Below, in pieces: positions 1 through 5,245 of a stretch of DNA of 5,245 nt. Within the stretch, counting starts at the first letter, position 1, and each line of letters opens with the position of its first letter. A model generated the notes under the pieces. It saw only the letters and a list, made by a program, of their open reading frames with translations. It was not told the origin of the DNA and made no database searches. The stretch comes from Alcaligenaceae bacterium (GTDB taxonomy: Bacteria > Pseudomonadota > Gammaproteobacteria > Burkholderiales > Burkholderiaceae_B): contig JAJUJN010000176.1 in the NCBI GenBank assembly GCA_029265335.1, forward strand, positions 1 to 5,245. The letters are read 5' to 3'. The translations under genes and the position numbers were made by a program.

Positions 1-1194
1 GGCATTGCCGGCTCCCACCCCTGGCCCGGCTGTCCAGCGGGCGTCCATCATGACCCCGTAGAGTACGGGCGCGAGCGCCGCGCCCACATCCATGCCCGAA
101 TACACCAACCCATAGACCGAGCCCATGGCGCCCTTGGGTGTGACCCGACGGATGAGCATATCGCGCGAGGGCCCGGCAACACCGGTGCACAAGCCGGCCA
201 AGGCGACCGCCGGGATGGCGCCCCAGGCGGGCAGAACGCCCGAGGCCAGGAGCAGCAACACCACGCCGCCCACCAGATAGGCCCCGGCCACCACACGTTC
301 GCTGCGCGGGGTGGCGCTGGCCACGAAGCCGCCGGCCAGCATGCCCGCCGCCGCAGCGAGCATGTAGCCCGACAGCGCCGAACTGGCGCGCACCTCGGAG
401 AATTGATAGAGCGCGCCCAGAATGGGCAAGGTGTAGTTCTGGATGGCAGACAAGGCGACGGAAGTGAGCGCAAAGAAAACAAAAGCGCCCCACAGAGCCG
501 GACTCACCGCCAGAGCACGCATGGTTTCGGCCAGGCTGGGCGCGGCCGGACGCTGCTGGGTGATGACATCGCCGTTGGCATCGGCGGTTTGCACGGTTTC
601 GTCGAGCAGGTGTCGCCACACAATGGTGGCGAGCAGAATGAGTGCAATGAGCGCAGCTACCACTAGCATGGCCACCCGCCAGCCGGCCCACATGCTCAGA
701 CCAGTGATCAGCACCGGCGCGGCAGCCCAGCCCAGGTTGCCGCTAAGACCATGCGTGCTGAAAGCATGACCCAGGCGTTGAGTGCTGACCCGACTATTGA
801 GGATGGAAAAATCGGCGGGATGAAAGACCGAATTGCCCAGGCCGGCAATGGCCGAAGCCGCCATCAGCGTGGCGTAGTTCTGCGCACCGGCGAGCATCAA
901 CGACGCCACCACGAAACCGGCCAGACCAAACCAAAGCACGCGACAGCCACCGATGCGGTCGACGATGAAGCCGCTGCTGGCCTGACCGATGCCCGACAGT
1001 ACGTAGAACACCGAAATCAACAGACCAAAGCGGGCGAAGTCCAGATCGAAGGTGCTCACCAGCGAGGCATAGAGCACCGGGATCACCAACTGATAGAAAT
1101 GAGACGAAGAATGCGCCACACCCACCAGCGCGATCACCTTCCAGTCGGTGGGAGAAGGTGCTGGCTGCTGGGTGGAGCTGGAAGACACTGACAT
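1..1194 (-). CDS. Major facilitator superfamily transporter, Fsr-like, C-terminus beyond window
   Basis: This is a polytopic inner-membrane secondary transporter, probably an exporter; the substrate cannot be read from sequence. From the ATG at 1194 the frame is open for 398 codons to the window edge. About eleven hydrophobic segments are visible (roughly 18-45, 54-76, 86-104, 108-127, 150-166, 172-194, 235-253, 275-296, 300-321, 325-345 and 358-380), with a polar central loop at about 195-232 dividing two six-helix halves, so one helix is probably missing. A motif-A-like loop, GFIVDRIGGCR at 75-85, lies between helices 2 and 3. HSSSHFYQLVIPVL at 28-41 and GNSVFHPADFS at 120-130 resemble the fosmidomycin-resistance (Fsr) group, which suggests drug or metabolite efflux, but that is inference. 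It sits 102 bases after pgsA on the same strand. A GAG 7 bases before the ATG is the only ribosome-binding candidate. There is no evidence of frameshift or decay. Confidence 0.9.
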   Translation of the reverse strand, partial: MSVSSSSTQQPAPSPTDWKVIALVGVAHSSSHFYQLVIPVLYASLVSTFDLDFARFGLLISVFYVLSGIGQASSGFIVDRIGGCRVLWFGLAGFVVASLMLAGAQNYATLMAASAIAGLGNSVFHPADFSILNSRVSTQRLGHAFSTHGLSGNLGWAAAPVLITGLSMWAGWRVAMLVVAALIALILLATIVWRHLLDETVQTADANGDVITQQRPAAPSLAETMRALAVSPALWGAFVFFALTSVALSAIQNYTLPILGALYQFSEVRASSALSGYMLAAAAGMLAGGFVASATPRSERVVAGAYLVGGVVLLLLASGVLPAWGAIPAVALAGLCTGVAGPSRDMLIRRVTPKGAMGSVYGLVYSGMDVGAALAPVLYGVMMDARWTAGPGVGAGNA

Positions 1195-1195
1195 G

Positions 1196-1300
1196 CTAGA
1201 ACTCGACTTGCAGCGCGTCGCCGACATGCGCTGCCAGGGTTTGGACGATCGAACCGAAGGGGCGGTGGACGATGCCCGAAGATACTGACCGGGACTTCAT
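1196..1300 (-). CDS. Possible 34-residue small ORF linking pgsA and the MFS gene
   Basis: I do not recognise the product. The ATG overlaps the pgsA stop as ATGA (1300-1297), a layout typical of translational coupling, and the TAG stop is separated from the transporter ATG by a single base. The peptide begins MKSRSVSSGIVHRPFG and ends ALQVEF; it has no signal peptide, membrane segment or known motif that I can see. About 76 percent of codons end in G or C, with lower G/C at second positions, the pattern of real genes in this window. Against it, the ORF is very short and the frame is open far upstream through pgsA, as often happens in GC-rich DNA. It may be a small protein, a coupling peptide, or a leftover 3' end of a lost gene. 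Confidence 0.28.
   Translation of the reverse strand: MKSRSVSSGIVHRPFGSIVQTLAAHVGDALQVEF
1210..1234 (-). repeat. Inverted repeat shortly before the MFS transporter start
   Basis: GCAGCGC and GCGCTGC form a perfect 7-bp stem with an 11-base loop. On the transcript the stem ends 15 bases before the transporter ATG, just ahead of the weak GAG that could act as its ribosome binding site. It lies inside the 34-codon ORF, so ribosomes translating that ORF would open it. A role in coupling expression of the transporter is conceivable but unproven. Confidence 0.35.
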
Positions 1301-1866
1301 TGGCGTGATTTGATCACCGGCCACGACCGTCTTAGATAATAGAACATTGACCACACCGTGAGTACGGCAGCCACTTCGATAAGGCGCGTACCCCACCACG
1401 AAAGGTCGATCCCCCACAGTGAACGCCCATACAGCAGGCAGGGAATGGCAACCATCTGGGCGGCGGTTTTGAACTTGCCCAGCCAATGTACCGCCACGCT
1501 GGCATGCGCGCCGAGTTGCGCCATCCACTCGCGCAGGGCGGAAATGGTGATTTCTCGCCCGATGATCACCAGGGCGATCAACACATCTACCCGCCCGAGT
1601 GTCAGCAGCAGCAGCAAGGCTGCCGACACCATGAGCTTGTCGGCCACCGGATCGAGAAACGCGCCGAACGAGGAGGTTTGATTCCAGCGGCGGGCCAGAA
1701 AGCCGTCGAGCCAGTCGGTGACCGCGGCAAAAATGAACGCAGCAGCGGCCAGGAGATCGCGGGGGGCTTCCGGCAACAGATGGGCTGGCAGGTAATACAA
1801 GGCTACCAGCAAGGGAATCATGGCGATCCGCACCCAGGTGAGCACGATGGGAAGATTCAAGGGCAT
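1297..1866 (-). CDS. pgsA: CDP-diacylglycerol--glycerol-3-phosphate 3-phosphatidyltransferase (phosphatidylglycerophosphate synthase)
   Basis: PgsA joins CDP-diacylglycerol and sn-glycerol 3-phosphate in the inner membrane to give phosphatidylglycerophosphate, the committed step to phosphatidylglycerol and cardiolipin. The 189-residue length fits the family (182 in E. coli). The CDP-alcohol phosphotransferase signature D-x2-D-G-x2-A-R-x8-G-x3-D-x3-D is intact: Asp51, Asp54, Gly55, Ala58, Arg59, Gly68, Asp72 and Asp76. Hydrophobic segments at about 8-27, 36-50, 77-102, 134-146 and 160-178 fit a polytopic membrane enzyme. The ATG at 1866 is chosen because LNLPIVLTWVRI is the normal family N-terminus; the frame is open 41 codons further up to an ATG at 1989, but that stretch is arginine-rich and not PgsA-like. 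A weak GAG lies 6 bases before the ATG. The uvrC-pgsA order is also seen in E. coli. The stop codon overlaps the ATG of a 34-codon ORF. Confidence 0.96.
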   Translation of the reverse strand: MPLNLPIVLTWVRIAMIPLLVALYYLPAHLLPEAPRDLLAAAAFIFAAVTDWLDGFLARRWNQTSSFGAFLDPVADKLMVSAALLLLLTLGRVDVLIALVIIGREITISALREWMAQLGAHASVAVHWLGKFKTAAQMVAIPCLLYGRSLWGIDLSWWGTRLIEVAAVLTVWSMFYYLRRSWPVIKSRQ

Positions 1867-1874
1867 AGTGAAAC

Positions 1875-1982
1875 TCAGCGTAGGTGTGGCGCAGCAAGAT
1901 GCTCGTACAAAACCAAAAGACCACAAGAATAGGCGAGAGACGCGAGCAACGCGAACCGCCCTGGCCGAACGACCCGAACCAT
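1875..1982 (-). CDS. Possible 35-residue hydrophobic small ORF upstream of pgsA
   Basis: I do not recognise this. An ATG at 1982 opens 35 codons that end with TGA 8 bases before the pgsA ATG. The predicted peptide starts with a basic stretch (MVRVVRPGR), continues with an apolar segment of about 16 residues (FALLASLAYSCGLLVL) that could span or anchor in a membrane, and ends AAPHLR. A G-rich stretch lies just before the ATG but is too close for a standard ribosome binding site. Third-position G/C is about 57 percent, lower than in the neighbouring genes, which argues against long-term coding constraint. The frame is also open upstream into the 3' end of uvrC in a shifted frame, so a chance ORF is quite possible. 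If real, it could be a translationally coupled leader or membrane peptide for pgsA. Confidence 0.2.
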   Translation of the reverse strand: MVRVVRPGRFALLASLAYSCGLLVLYEHLAAPHLR

Positions 1983-1989
1983 ACCCCAC

Positions 1990-2027
1990 CCAAGGCTTCG
2001 CAGGCGCCGCTGCAGCGCAAGCCTTGG
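1990..2027 (-). repeat. Inverted repeat just downstream of uvrC
   Basis: CCAAGGCTT at 1990-1998 pairs perfectly with AAGCCTTGG at 2019-2027, and a further 3 bp (CGC/GCG) can pair inside if one base bulges, giving a stem-loop that starts 7 bases after the uvrC stop. The sequence after it on the minus strand is G-rich, not T-rich, so it is not a canonical intrinsic terminator. A 3'-end stabiliser, an RNA processing site or a protein-binding palindrome are all possible. Confidence 0.5.
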
Positions 2028-2034
2028 CACGGTT

Positions 2035-3867
2035 TCAGTGCAAGGCGCGATAGATACGGTCGGCCAACTCGTACGAAATGCCTTCGACTTCGGCCAGCTC
2101 GGCCACGCTGGCAGCAGCCACCCCGCGCAAGCCGCCAAAGCGTGCCAACAGGCGCTGACGCCGCTTCGGCCCCACGCCTTCGATATCTTCCAGGCGCGAA
2201 ACGTTCCTGGTCTTGGCCCGCCTGGCGCGCATGCCGGTGATGGCAAACCGATGCGCTTCATCGCGGATCTGGGCAATCAACATCAGGGCAGCTGAATCAC
2301 GGCCCAGCGACAAGGGCGGCCGATCATCGGCAAAAATGAGGGTTTCCAGCCCCACCTTGCGCCCTTCTCCCTTGGCCACCCCCACCAACACCGTGGGGTC
2401 GAGCCCCAGATCCACGAACACCTCGCGAGCTACCGACACCTGGCCCTTGCCACCGTCGATCAGCACCAGATCCGGCAAGGGATAACCACCTTGCGCCGCC
2501 CGTTCGAAGCGCCGCCGCAACACCTGCCGCATGGCCGCATAGTCATCGCCCGGGGTGATGTCGCGGATGTTATAGCGCCGATATTCCCGGGGCTGCATGG
2601 CATGGTTGTGATACACCACGTTCGACGCCTGGGCGGCCTCGCCGGCGGTATGCGAAATGTCGAAACACTCGATCCGCAATTCGGCCAGCGCTTCGGCCGA
2701 CTGATCCAACCCCAGCGCCTCGGCGAGCGCGCGCGTGCGCGCCTGGGCCGAACTCGATTCGGCAAGCGCACGGCTCAGCGCCAGCTGGGCGTTCTGCATG
2801 GCTTGTTCCAGCCATTGGCGGCGAACTCCTTGCGGCTGGGTCAGGCAACGCACGCGCGGACCCTCGGCCGGCTGCAGCACCACCCAGGCTTCCGACGACT
2901 TCGGCAAGGCCTCGGACAGCACCACCACGGGCGGCGGTGGCGCATCCTGATAATGCTGGGCGAGAAAAGCTTCGAGCACGTCCACCGCAGTATCGCCGTC
3001 GACATGAGTGGGGAAGAAAGCTTTATCACCCAGGTGCCGGCCACCTCGCACCATCGCTAGATTCACACAGGCTTTACCGCCAGCCACCACGACAGCGATC
3101 ACATCGGTATCTTCACCGGTGCCCTCCATGGTCTGCTTCTGCAGCACGGTGGCCAGGGCCTGCATCTGGTCCCGCAGCATGGCGGCGGTTTCAAAATCGA
3201 GAGCTTCCGACGCCTGCAGCATGCGCGCTTCGATCTCGTTCATGACCTCGTCAGTCTGGCCCTGCAGAAAGCGCGTGGCGCGCTGCACGTCCTGCCCGTA
3301 GGCTTCGGCGTCGATGTGGTCCACGCAAGGCGCCGAGCAGCGCTGAATTTGATAAAGCAGGCAGGGCCGCGAGCGGTGCGCAAAAACAGTGTCGTCGCAG
3401 GTTCGCAGCAGAAAGATCTTCTGCAAAATCTGAATGCTTTCGCGTACCGCCCCGGCGTTGGGATATGGCCCGAAATACTGATGCTTGCGATCGGTGGCGC
3501 CGCGATAATATGAGATACGCGGAAACTCGTGGCCGCTCACCCGCAGGTAGGGATACGATTTATCGTCGCGAAACAGAATGTTGTAGCGCGGCGCCAGCGA
3601 CTTGATCAGGTTGTTTTCGAGCAGCAAGGCCTCGGCCTCGGTGCTGGTCACCGTGATCTCAACTCGCGCCACCCGCGCCACCATGTGGGCAATGCGCGGG
3701 CTATGAGGGGTGCGCTGAAAATACGAACTGACTCGGCGCTTGAGGTTGCGCGCCTTGCCCACGTACAGCACCGTACCTTCGGCGTCGAGGTGGCGATATA
3801 CCCCCGGCAGCTCGGGTAATTGCGCCAGGAAGGCTTTGAGATCGAAAGAGTCGGAGGTTGCGGACAT
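2035..3867 (-). CDS. uvrC: UvrABC excinuclease subunit C
   Basis: UvrC makes both incisions around bulky DNA lesions in nucleotide excision repair after UvrA and UvrB have loaded on the damage. From the ATG at 3867 the protein is 610 residues, the same length as E. coli UvrC. The frame stays open for 42 codons further upstream into nagZ, but that segment is not UvrC-like. Domains in order: a GIY-YIG 3'-incision nuclease at about 15-100 (PGVY 21-24, YVGKA 35-39, with Arg45 and Glu84 aligning to the catalytic pair of the Thermotoga enzyme); a four-cysteine cluster, Cys157, 169, 177 and 181, the [4Fe-4S] ligand pattern; a UVR motif at about 207-245 that contacts UvrB; an RNase H-like 5'-incision nuclease with Asp403 (FDISH), Asp471 (LIDGGKGQ) and His539 (RDEAHRFA); and tandem helix-hairpin-helix motifs at about 559-608. 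It is complete. The gap to nagZ is 53 bases and the gap to pgsA 168 bases. Confidence 0.97.
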   Translation of the reverse strand: MSATSDSFDLKAFLAQLPELPGVYRHLDAEGTVLYVGKARNLKRRVSSYFQRTPHSPRIAHMVARVARVEITVTSTEAEALLLENNLIKSLAPRYNILFRDDKSYPYLRVSGHEFPRISYYRGATDRKHQYFGPYPNAGAVRESIQILQKIFLLRTCDDTVFAHRSRPCLLYQIQRCSAPCVDHIDAEAYGQDVQRATRFLQGQTDEVMNEIEARMLQASEALDFETAAMLRDQMQALATVLQKQTMEGTGEDTDVIAVVVAGGKACVNLAMVRGGRHLGDKAFFPTHVDGDTAVDVLEAFLAQHYQDAPPPPVVVLSEALPKSSEAWVVLQPAEGPRVRCLTQPQGVRRQWLEQAMQNAQLALSRALAESSSAQARTRALAEALGLDQSAEALAELRIECFDISHTAGEAAQASNVVYHNHAMQPREYRRYNIRDITPGDDYAAMRQVLRRRFERAAQGGYPLPDLVLIDGGKGQVSVAREVFVDLGLDPTVLVGVAKGEGRKVGLETLIFADDRPPLSLGRDSAALMLIAQIRDEAHRFAITGMRARRAKTRNVSRLEDIEGVGPKRRQRLLARFGGLRGVAAASVAELAEVEGISYELADRIYRALH

Positions 3868-3873
3868 GACACC

Positions 3874-3879
3874 ATTATC
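3874..3879 (-). promoter_or_regulatory. Candidate -10 box (GATAAT) immediately before uvrC
   Basis: GATAAT matches 5 of 6 bases of the sigma-70 -10 consensus and ends 6 bases before the uvrC ATG. A transcript starting 7 bases downstream would begin at or next to the A of the ATG and so be leaderless. The -35 position 17 bases upstream reads TGCACT, only 3 of 6 matches, so the promoter call is weak. In its favour, no Shine-Dalgarno sequence is visible in front of uvrC. Confidence 0.25.
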
Positions 3880-3882
3880 GCA

Positions 3883-3896
3883 GGCCCGGCAGGGCC
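3883..3896 (-). repeat. Second small hairpin in the nagZ-uvrC gap
   Basis: GGCCC and GGGCC form a perfect 5-bp GC stem with a 4-base loop (TGCC on the minus strand), 16 bases upstream of the uvrC ATG. No T run follows. Together with the hairpin at the nagZ stop it makes most of this 53-base gap foldable. A termination, mRNA-processing or chance origin cannot be told apart from sequence alone. Confidence 0.35.
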
Positions 3897-3908
3897 AGTG
3901 CAGCCGCC

Positions 3909-3921
3909 ACCGCCGAGCGGT
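3909..3921 (-). repeat. Small hairpin at the nagZ stop codon
   Basis: ACCGC and GCGGT form a perfect 5-bp stem around a 3-base loop, touching the last base of the nagZ stop codon. There is no following run of T on the minus strand, so it does not look like an intrinsic terminator. It could slow 3' decay of the nagZ message or simply reflect high GC content. Confidence 0.35.
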
Positions 3922-4976
3922 CAGACCGTGTCGAGCGCCAACACGGAAGCCTTGGCCTGCTGATACATTCGGCTGGCCTGGAGCTCTGCCCACGAGGGCG
4001 ATTTCCCGCCTGGCTGCAAACGTCGCAAGCGCTGTCGGCGTTCGGCCATGTCGGGCATCGGCAGGCGCTGCAGGAGTGCGTCGGCTTCATCGGGCTGATT
4101 GCACACCAGCACCATGTCGCAACCGGCGTTGAGCGCCGCCTGGGCTCTGGCCAGAATGTCGCCGGCCACACCTGCGCCGGCCATGCAGAGATCATCCGAG
4201 AAGATCACCCCGTCGAACTGCAGCTGCTGCCGGAGGATGTCGTTGAGCCAGCGCCGGGAGAACCCCGCAGGCTGAGAATCCACTTGGGGGTAGATCACAT
4301 GTGCCGGCATGACGCTGGGCAGAACCCGATCGGTGAGGGCGCCGTAAGGCAGAGCGTCGGCGTCGAGGATTTCTTGCAGCGGCCGTTCATCCACCGGCAC
4401 CGCATGGTGCGAATCGGCGGTCACCCAACCGTGTCCCGGAAAATGCTTGCCACAGGCCGCCATGCCGCCCAAAGCCAATCCCTGCAACAAAGCCCTTGCC
4501 AATTTGGCCACTACCGTGGGGCTGTGATGCAGAGCGCGCCGCCCGATCACCTCACTGCGGCCGTAATCGAGGTCGAGCACTGGCGTGAAGCTGAAATCCA
4601 CGCCGCAGGCCCGGAGTTCGGCGGCCAGCACATACCCGACGTCGCAGGCGATTCGCAATGCCCCCAAAGGGTCAGTATCGAAGCGCTCGCCGAGCTGGCG
4701 CATATCGGGCAAGGTGGTAAAGCCATCGCTGCGAAAGCGCTGCACCCGCCCTCCTTCGTGATCCACGCACACCAGCAGGGGTTCGTTGCGGCAGCCATGG
4801 ATTTCGGCCACCAGTGCGCTGAGCTGACTGCGATCGCTGAAGTTACGGGCAAACAAAATCACGCCCCCGGTGAGCGGATGCTGCAAGCGCTGTACTTCTT
4901 GAGCGGTCAGCGAGAGCCCGGCCACGTCGACCATGACCGGCCCGCGAGGCAACGACACAGATGAGAGAGCATCCAT
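3921..4976 (-). CDS. nagZ: Beta-N-acetylhexosaminidase NagZ (glycoside hydrolase family 3)
   Basis: NagZ is a cytoplasmic enzyme that removes N-acetylglucosamine from GlcNAc-1,6-anhydroMurNAc peptides during peptidoglycan recycling. In species with an AmpR/AmpC system its products also signal beta-lactamase induction. The protein is 351 residues, close to the roughly 340 of the E. coli enzyme, and is a single GH3 TIM-barrel domain. Visible motifs are [11 protein letters not shown] at 71-81 (substrate-binding Asp72 and Arg77), KHFPGHG at 177-183, DSH at 188-190 (His190 fits the mobile-loop acid/base His of the NagZ subclass) and FSDDL at 259-263 (Asp261 fits the nucleophile). The ATG at 4976 precedes the PVMVDVAG beta-strand by the usual distance; Met15 is an alternative start that would trim that segment. 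No clear Shine-Dalgarno sequence is seen in the 20 bases after acpS, so translation may lean on the upstream gene. All key residues are present. Confidence 0.95.
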   Translation of the reverse strand: MDALSSVSLPRGPVMVDVAGLSLTAQEVQRLQHPLTGGVILFARNFSDRSQLSALVAEIHGCRNEPLLVCVDHEGGRVQRFRSDGFTTLPDMRQLGERFDTDPLGALRIACDVGYVLAAELRACGVDFSFTPVLDLDYGRSEVIGRRALHHSPTVVAKLARALLQGLALGGMAACGKHFPGHGWVTADSHHAVPVDERPLQEILDADALPYGALTDRVLPSVMPAHVIYPQVDSQPAGFSRRWLNDILRQQLQFDGVIFSDDLCMAGAGVAGDILARAQAALNAGCDMVLVCNQPDEADALLQRLPMPDMAERRQRLRRLQPGGKSPSWAELQASRMYQQAKASVLALDTV

Positions 4977-4996
4977 TGGGATAGGCGTGGAGTGGT

Positions 4997-5245
4997 TCAG
5001 TTAGAAGGGGCTTGTGAGCCGGGAGGTGCAGCCCCAGCGGACGGCGATTCGGGCAGCGCTTCGACAATCACGTAAGCCGCCACCATCTCGCGCTCGTCGG
5101 TGATCGACACATGGGCCGAACCGAAGCGTTCGACATACCAGGCCTGCAGCCTGGAGTCGCTGATGACCAGCACCGGCATTCCCGATCGATGGTTGAGGAC
5201 CTGCACCGCGCGCCAGGTCATGGGCATGCGCATCCCCAGGCCCAC
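4997..5245 (-). CDS. acpS: Holo-[acyl-carrier-protein] synthase AcpS, C-terminal part (5' end beyond window)
   Basis: AcpS moves the 4'-phosphopantetheine arm from coenzyme A to a serine of apo-ACP, making ACP competent for fatty acid synthesis; it is a cytoplasmic trimer that needs Mg2+. About 82 codons are visible and the reading frame stays open to the window edge, so the N-terminal half with the metal-binding Asp and Glu is not seen. The visible part opens with [11 protein letters not shown], which matches the conserved segment following the KEA-x-x-KA motif, and closes with the C-terminal strand [19 protein letters not shown]. The GTG at the edge is most likely an internal Val codon, not a start. 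Some 19 residues rich in Pro, Ala and Ser follow the usual end of the fold, a tail that many AcpS proteins lack. The stop is TGA, 20 bases before nagZ, so the two are probably co-transcribed. Identity is fairly secure from the motif pattern and the neighbour. Confidence 0.88.
   Translation of the reverse strand: MGLGMRMPMTWRAVQVLNHRSGMPVLVISDSRLQAWYVERFGSAHVSITDEREMVAAYVIVEALPESPSAGAAPPGSQAPSN

Noticed and set aside
1195..1296. tRNA gene after pgsA, as in E. coli
   Set aside because: No cloverleaf-like arms, T-loop consensus (GGTTCGAATCC-like) or CCA end could be found in this gap.
1926..1955. Possible sigma-70 promoter for pgsA (TTCGCG, 18 bases, TATTCT)
   Set aside because: Matches are only 3 of 6 and 4 of 6, too weak to list as a feature, although some promoter in the uvrC-pgsA gap would be reasonable.
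1867..1989. Longer start for pgsA at the ATG at 1989
   Set aside because: The added 41 residues are Arg-rich and unlike PgsA, while the ATG at 1866 begins the normal family N-terminus.
1196..2020. 274-codon minus-strand ORF running through pgsA in another frame
   Set aside because: It overlaps the whole of pgsA, whose frame carries the intact catalytic signature. Only its last 34 codons, which lie outside pgsA, are kept as a possible small ORF.
2491..3060. 189-codon plus-strand ORF opposite uvrC
   Set aside because: It is antisense to the conserved C-terminal nuclease region of UvrC and shows no domain of its own.
3868..3993. Longer start for uvrC inside nagZ
   Set aside because: The extra 42 residues overlap the nagZ 3' end and are not UvrC-like; starting at 3867 gives the usual 610 residues.
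4284..4964. 226-codon plus-strand ORF opposite nagZ
   Set aside because: It lies fully antisense to a gene with all NagZ motifs, and its composition (His, Gln and Arg rich, no recognisable domain) is what antisense frames of GC-rich genes give.

Overview
The window carries four housekeeping genes and one transporter gene, all on the minus strand. Read in the direction of transcription (from high to low coordinates) the order is acpS (3' part only), nagZ, uvrC, pgsA, then an MFS transporter that runs off the low-coordinate edge. Base composition is GC-rich with strong G/C preference at third codon positions. The gene order acpS-nagZ-uvrC-pgsA and the protein sequences (for example the [11 protein letters not shown] stretch of AcpS and the LNLPIVLTW start of PgsA) suggest a betaproteobacterium of the order Burkholderiales, perhaps Alcaligenaceae. 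That placement is recalled from family patterns, not from a search.

Layout: 5245-4997 holds the C-terminal part of holo-ACP synthase. After 20 bases, 4976-3921 encodes the peptidoglycan-recycling beta-N-acetylglucosaminidase NagZ. A 53-base gap with two small hairpins and a GATAAT box leads to uvrC (3867-2035), a full-length 610-residue excinuclease subunit. A 168-base gap follows; it holds a 9-bp inverted repeat just after the uvrC stop and a 35-codon hydrophobic ORF of uncertain status. Next is pgsA (1866-1297). The 102-base gap before the transporter is almost exactly filled by a 34-codon ORF whose ATG overlaps the pgsA stop (ATGA) and whose stop lies one base before the transporter ATG. 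The MFS transporter occupies 1194-1. No stretch longer than 168 bases lacks an assigned gene.

The genes do not form one pathway: AcpS activates acyl carrier protein, NagZ trims muropeptides, UvrC makes the nucleotide-excision-repair incisions and PgsA commits CDP-diacylglycerol to phosphatidylglycerol synthesis. Three of them serve the cell envelope or lipid metabolism. Same-strand packing suggests co-transcription in blocks, with likely breaks or processing sites before uvrC and before pgsA.

I found no convincing undescribed system. There is no mobile element, CRISPR array, tRNA or rRNA. The items most worth a second look are the two short ORFs in the gaps flanking pgsA and the possible leaderless start of uvrC.
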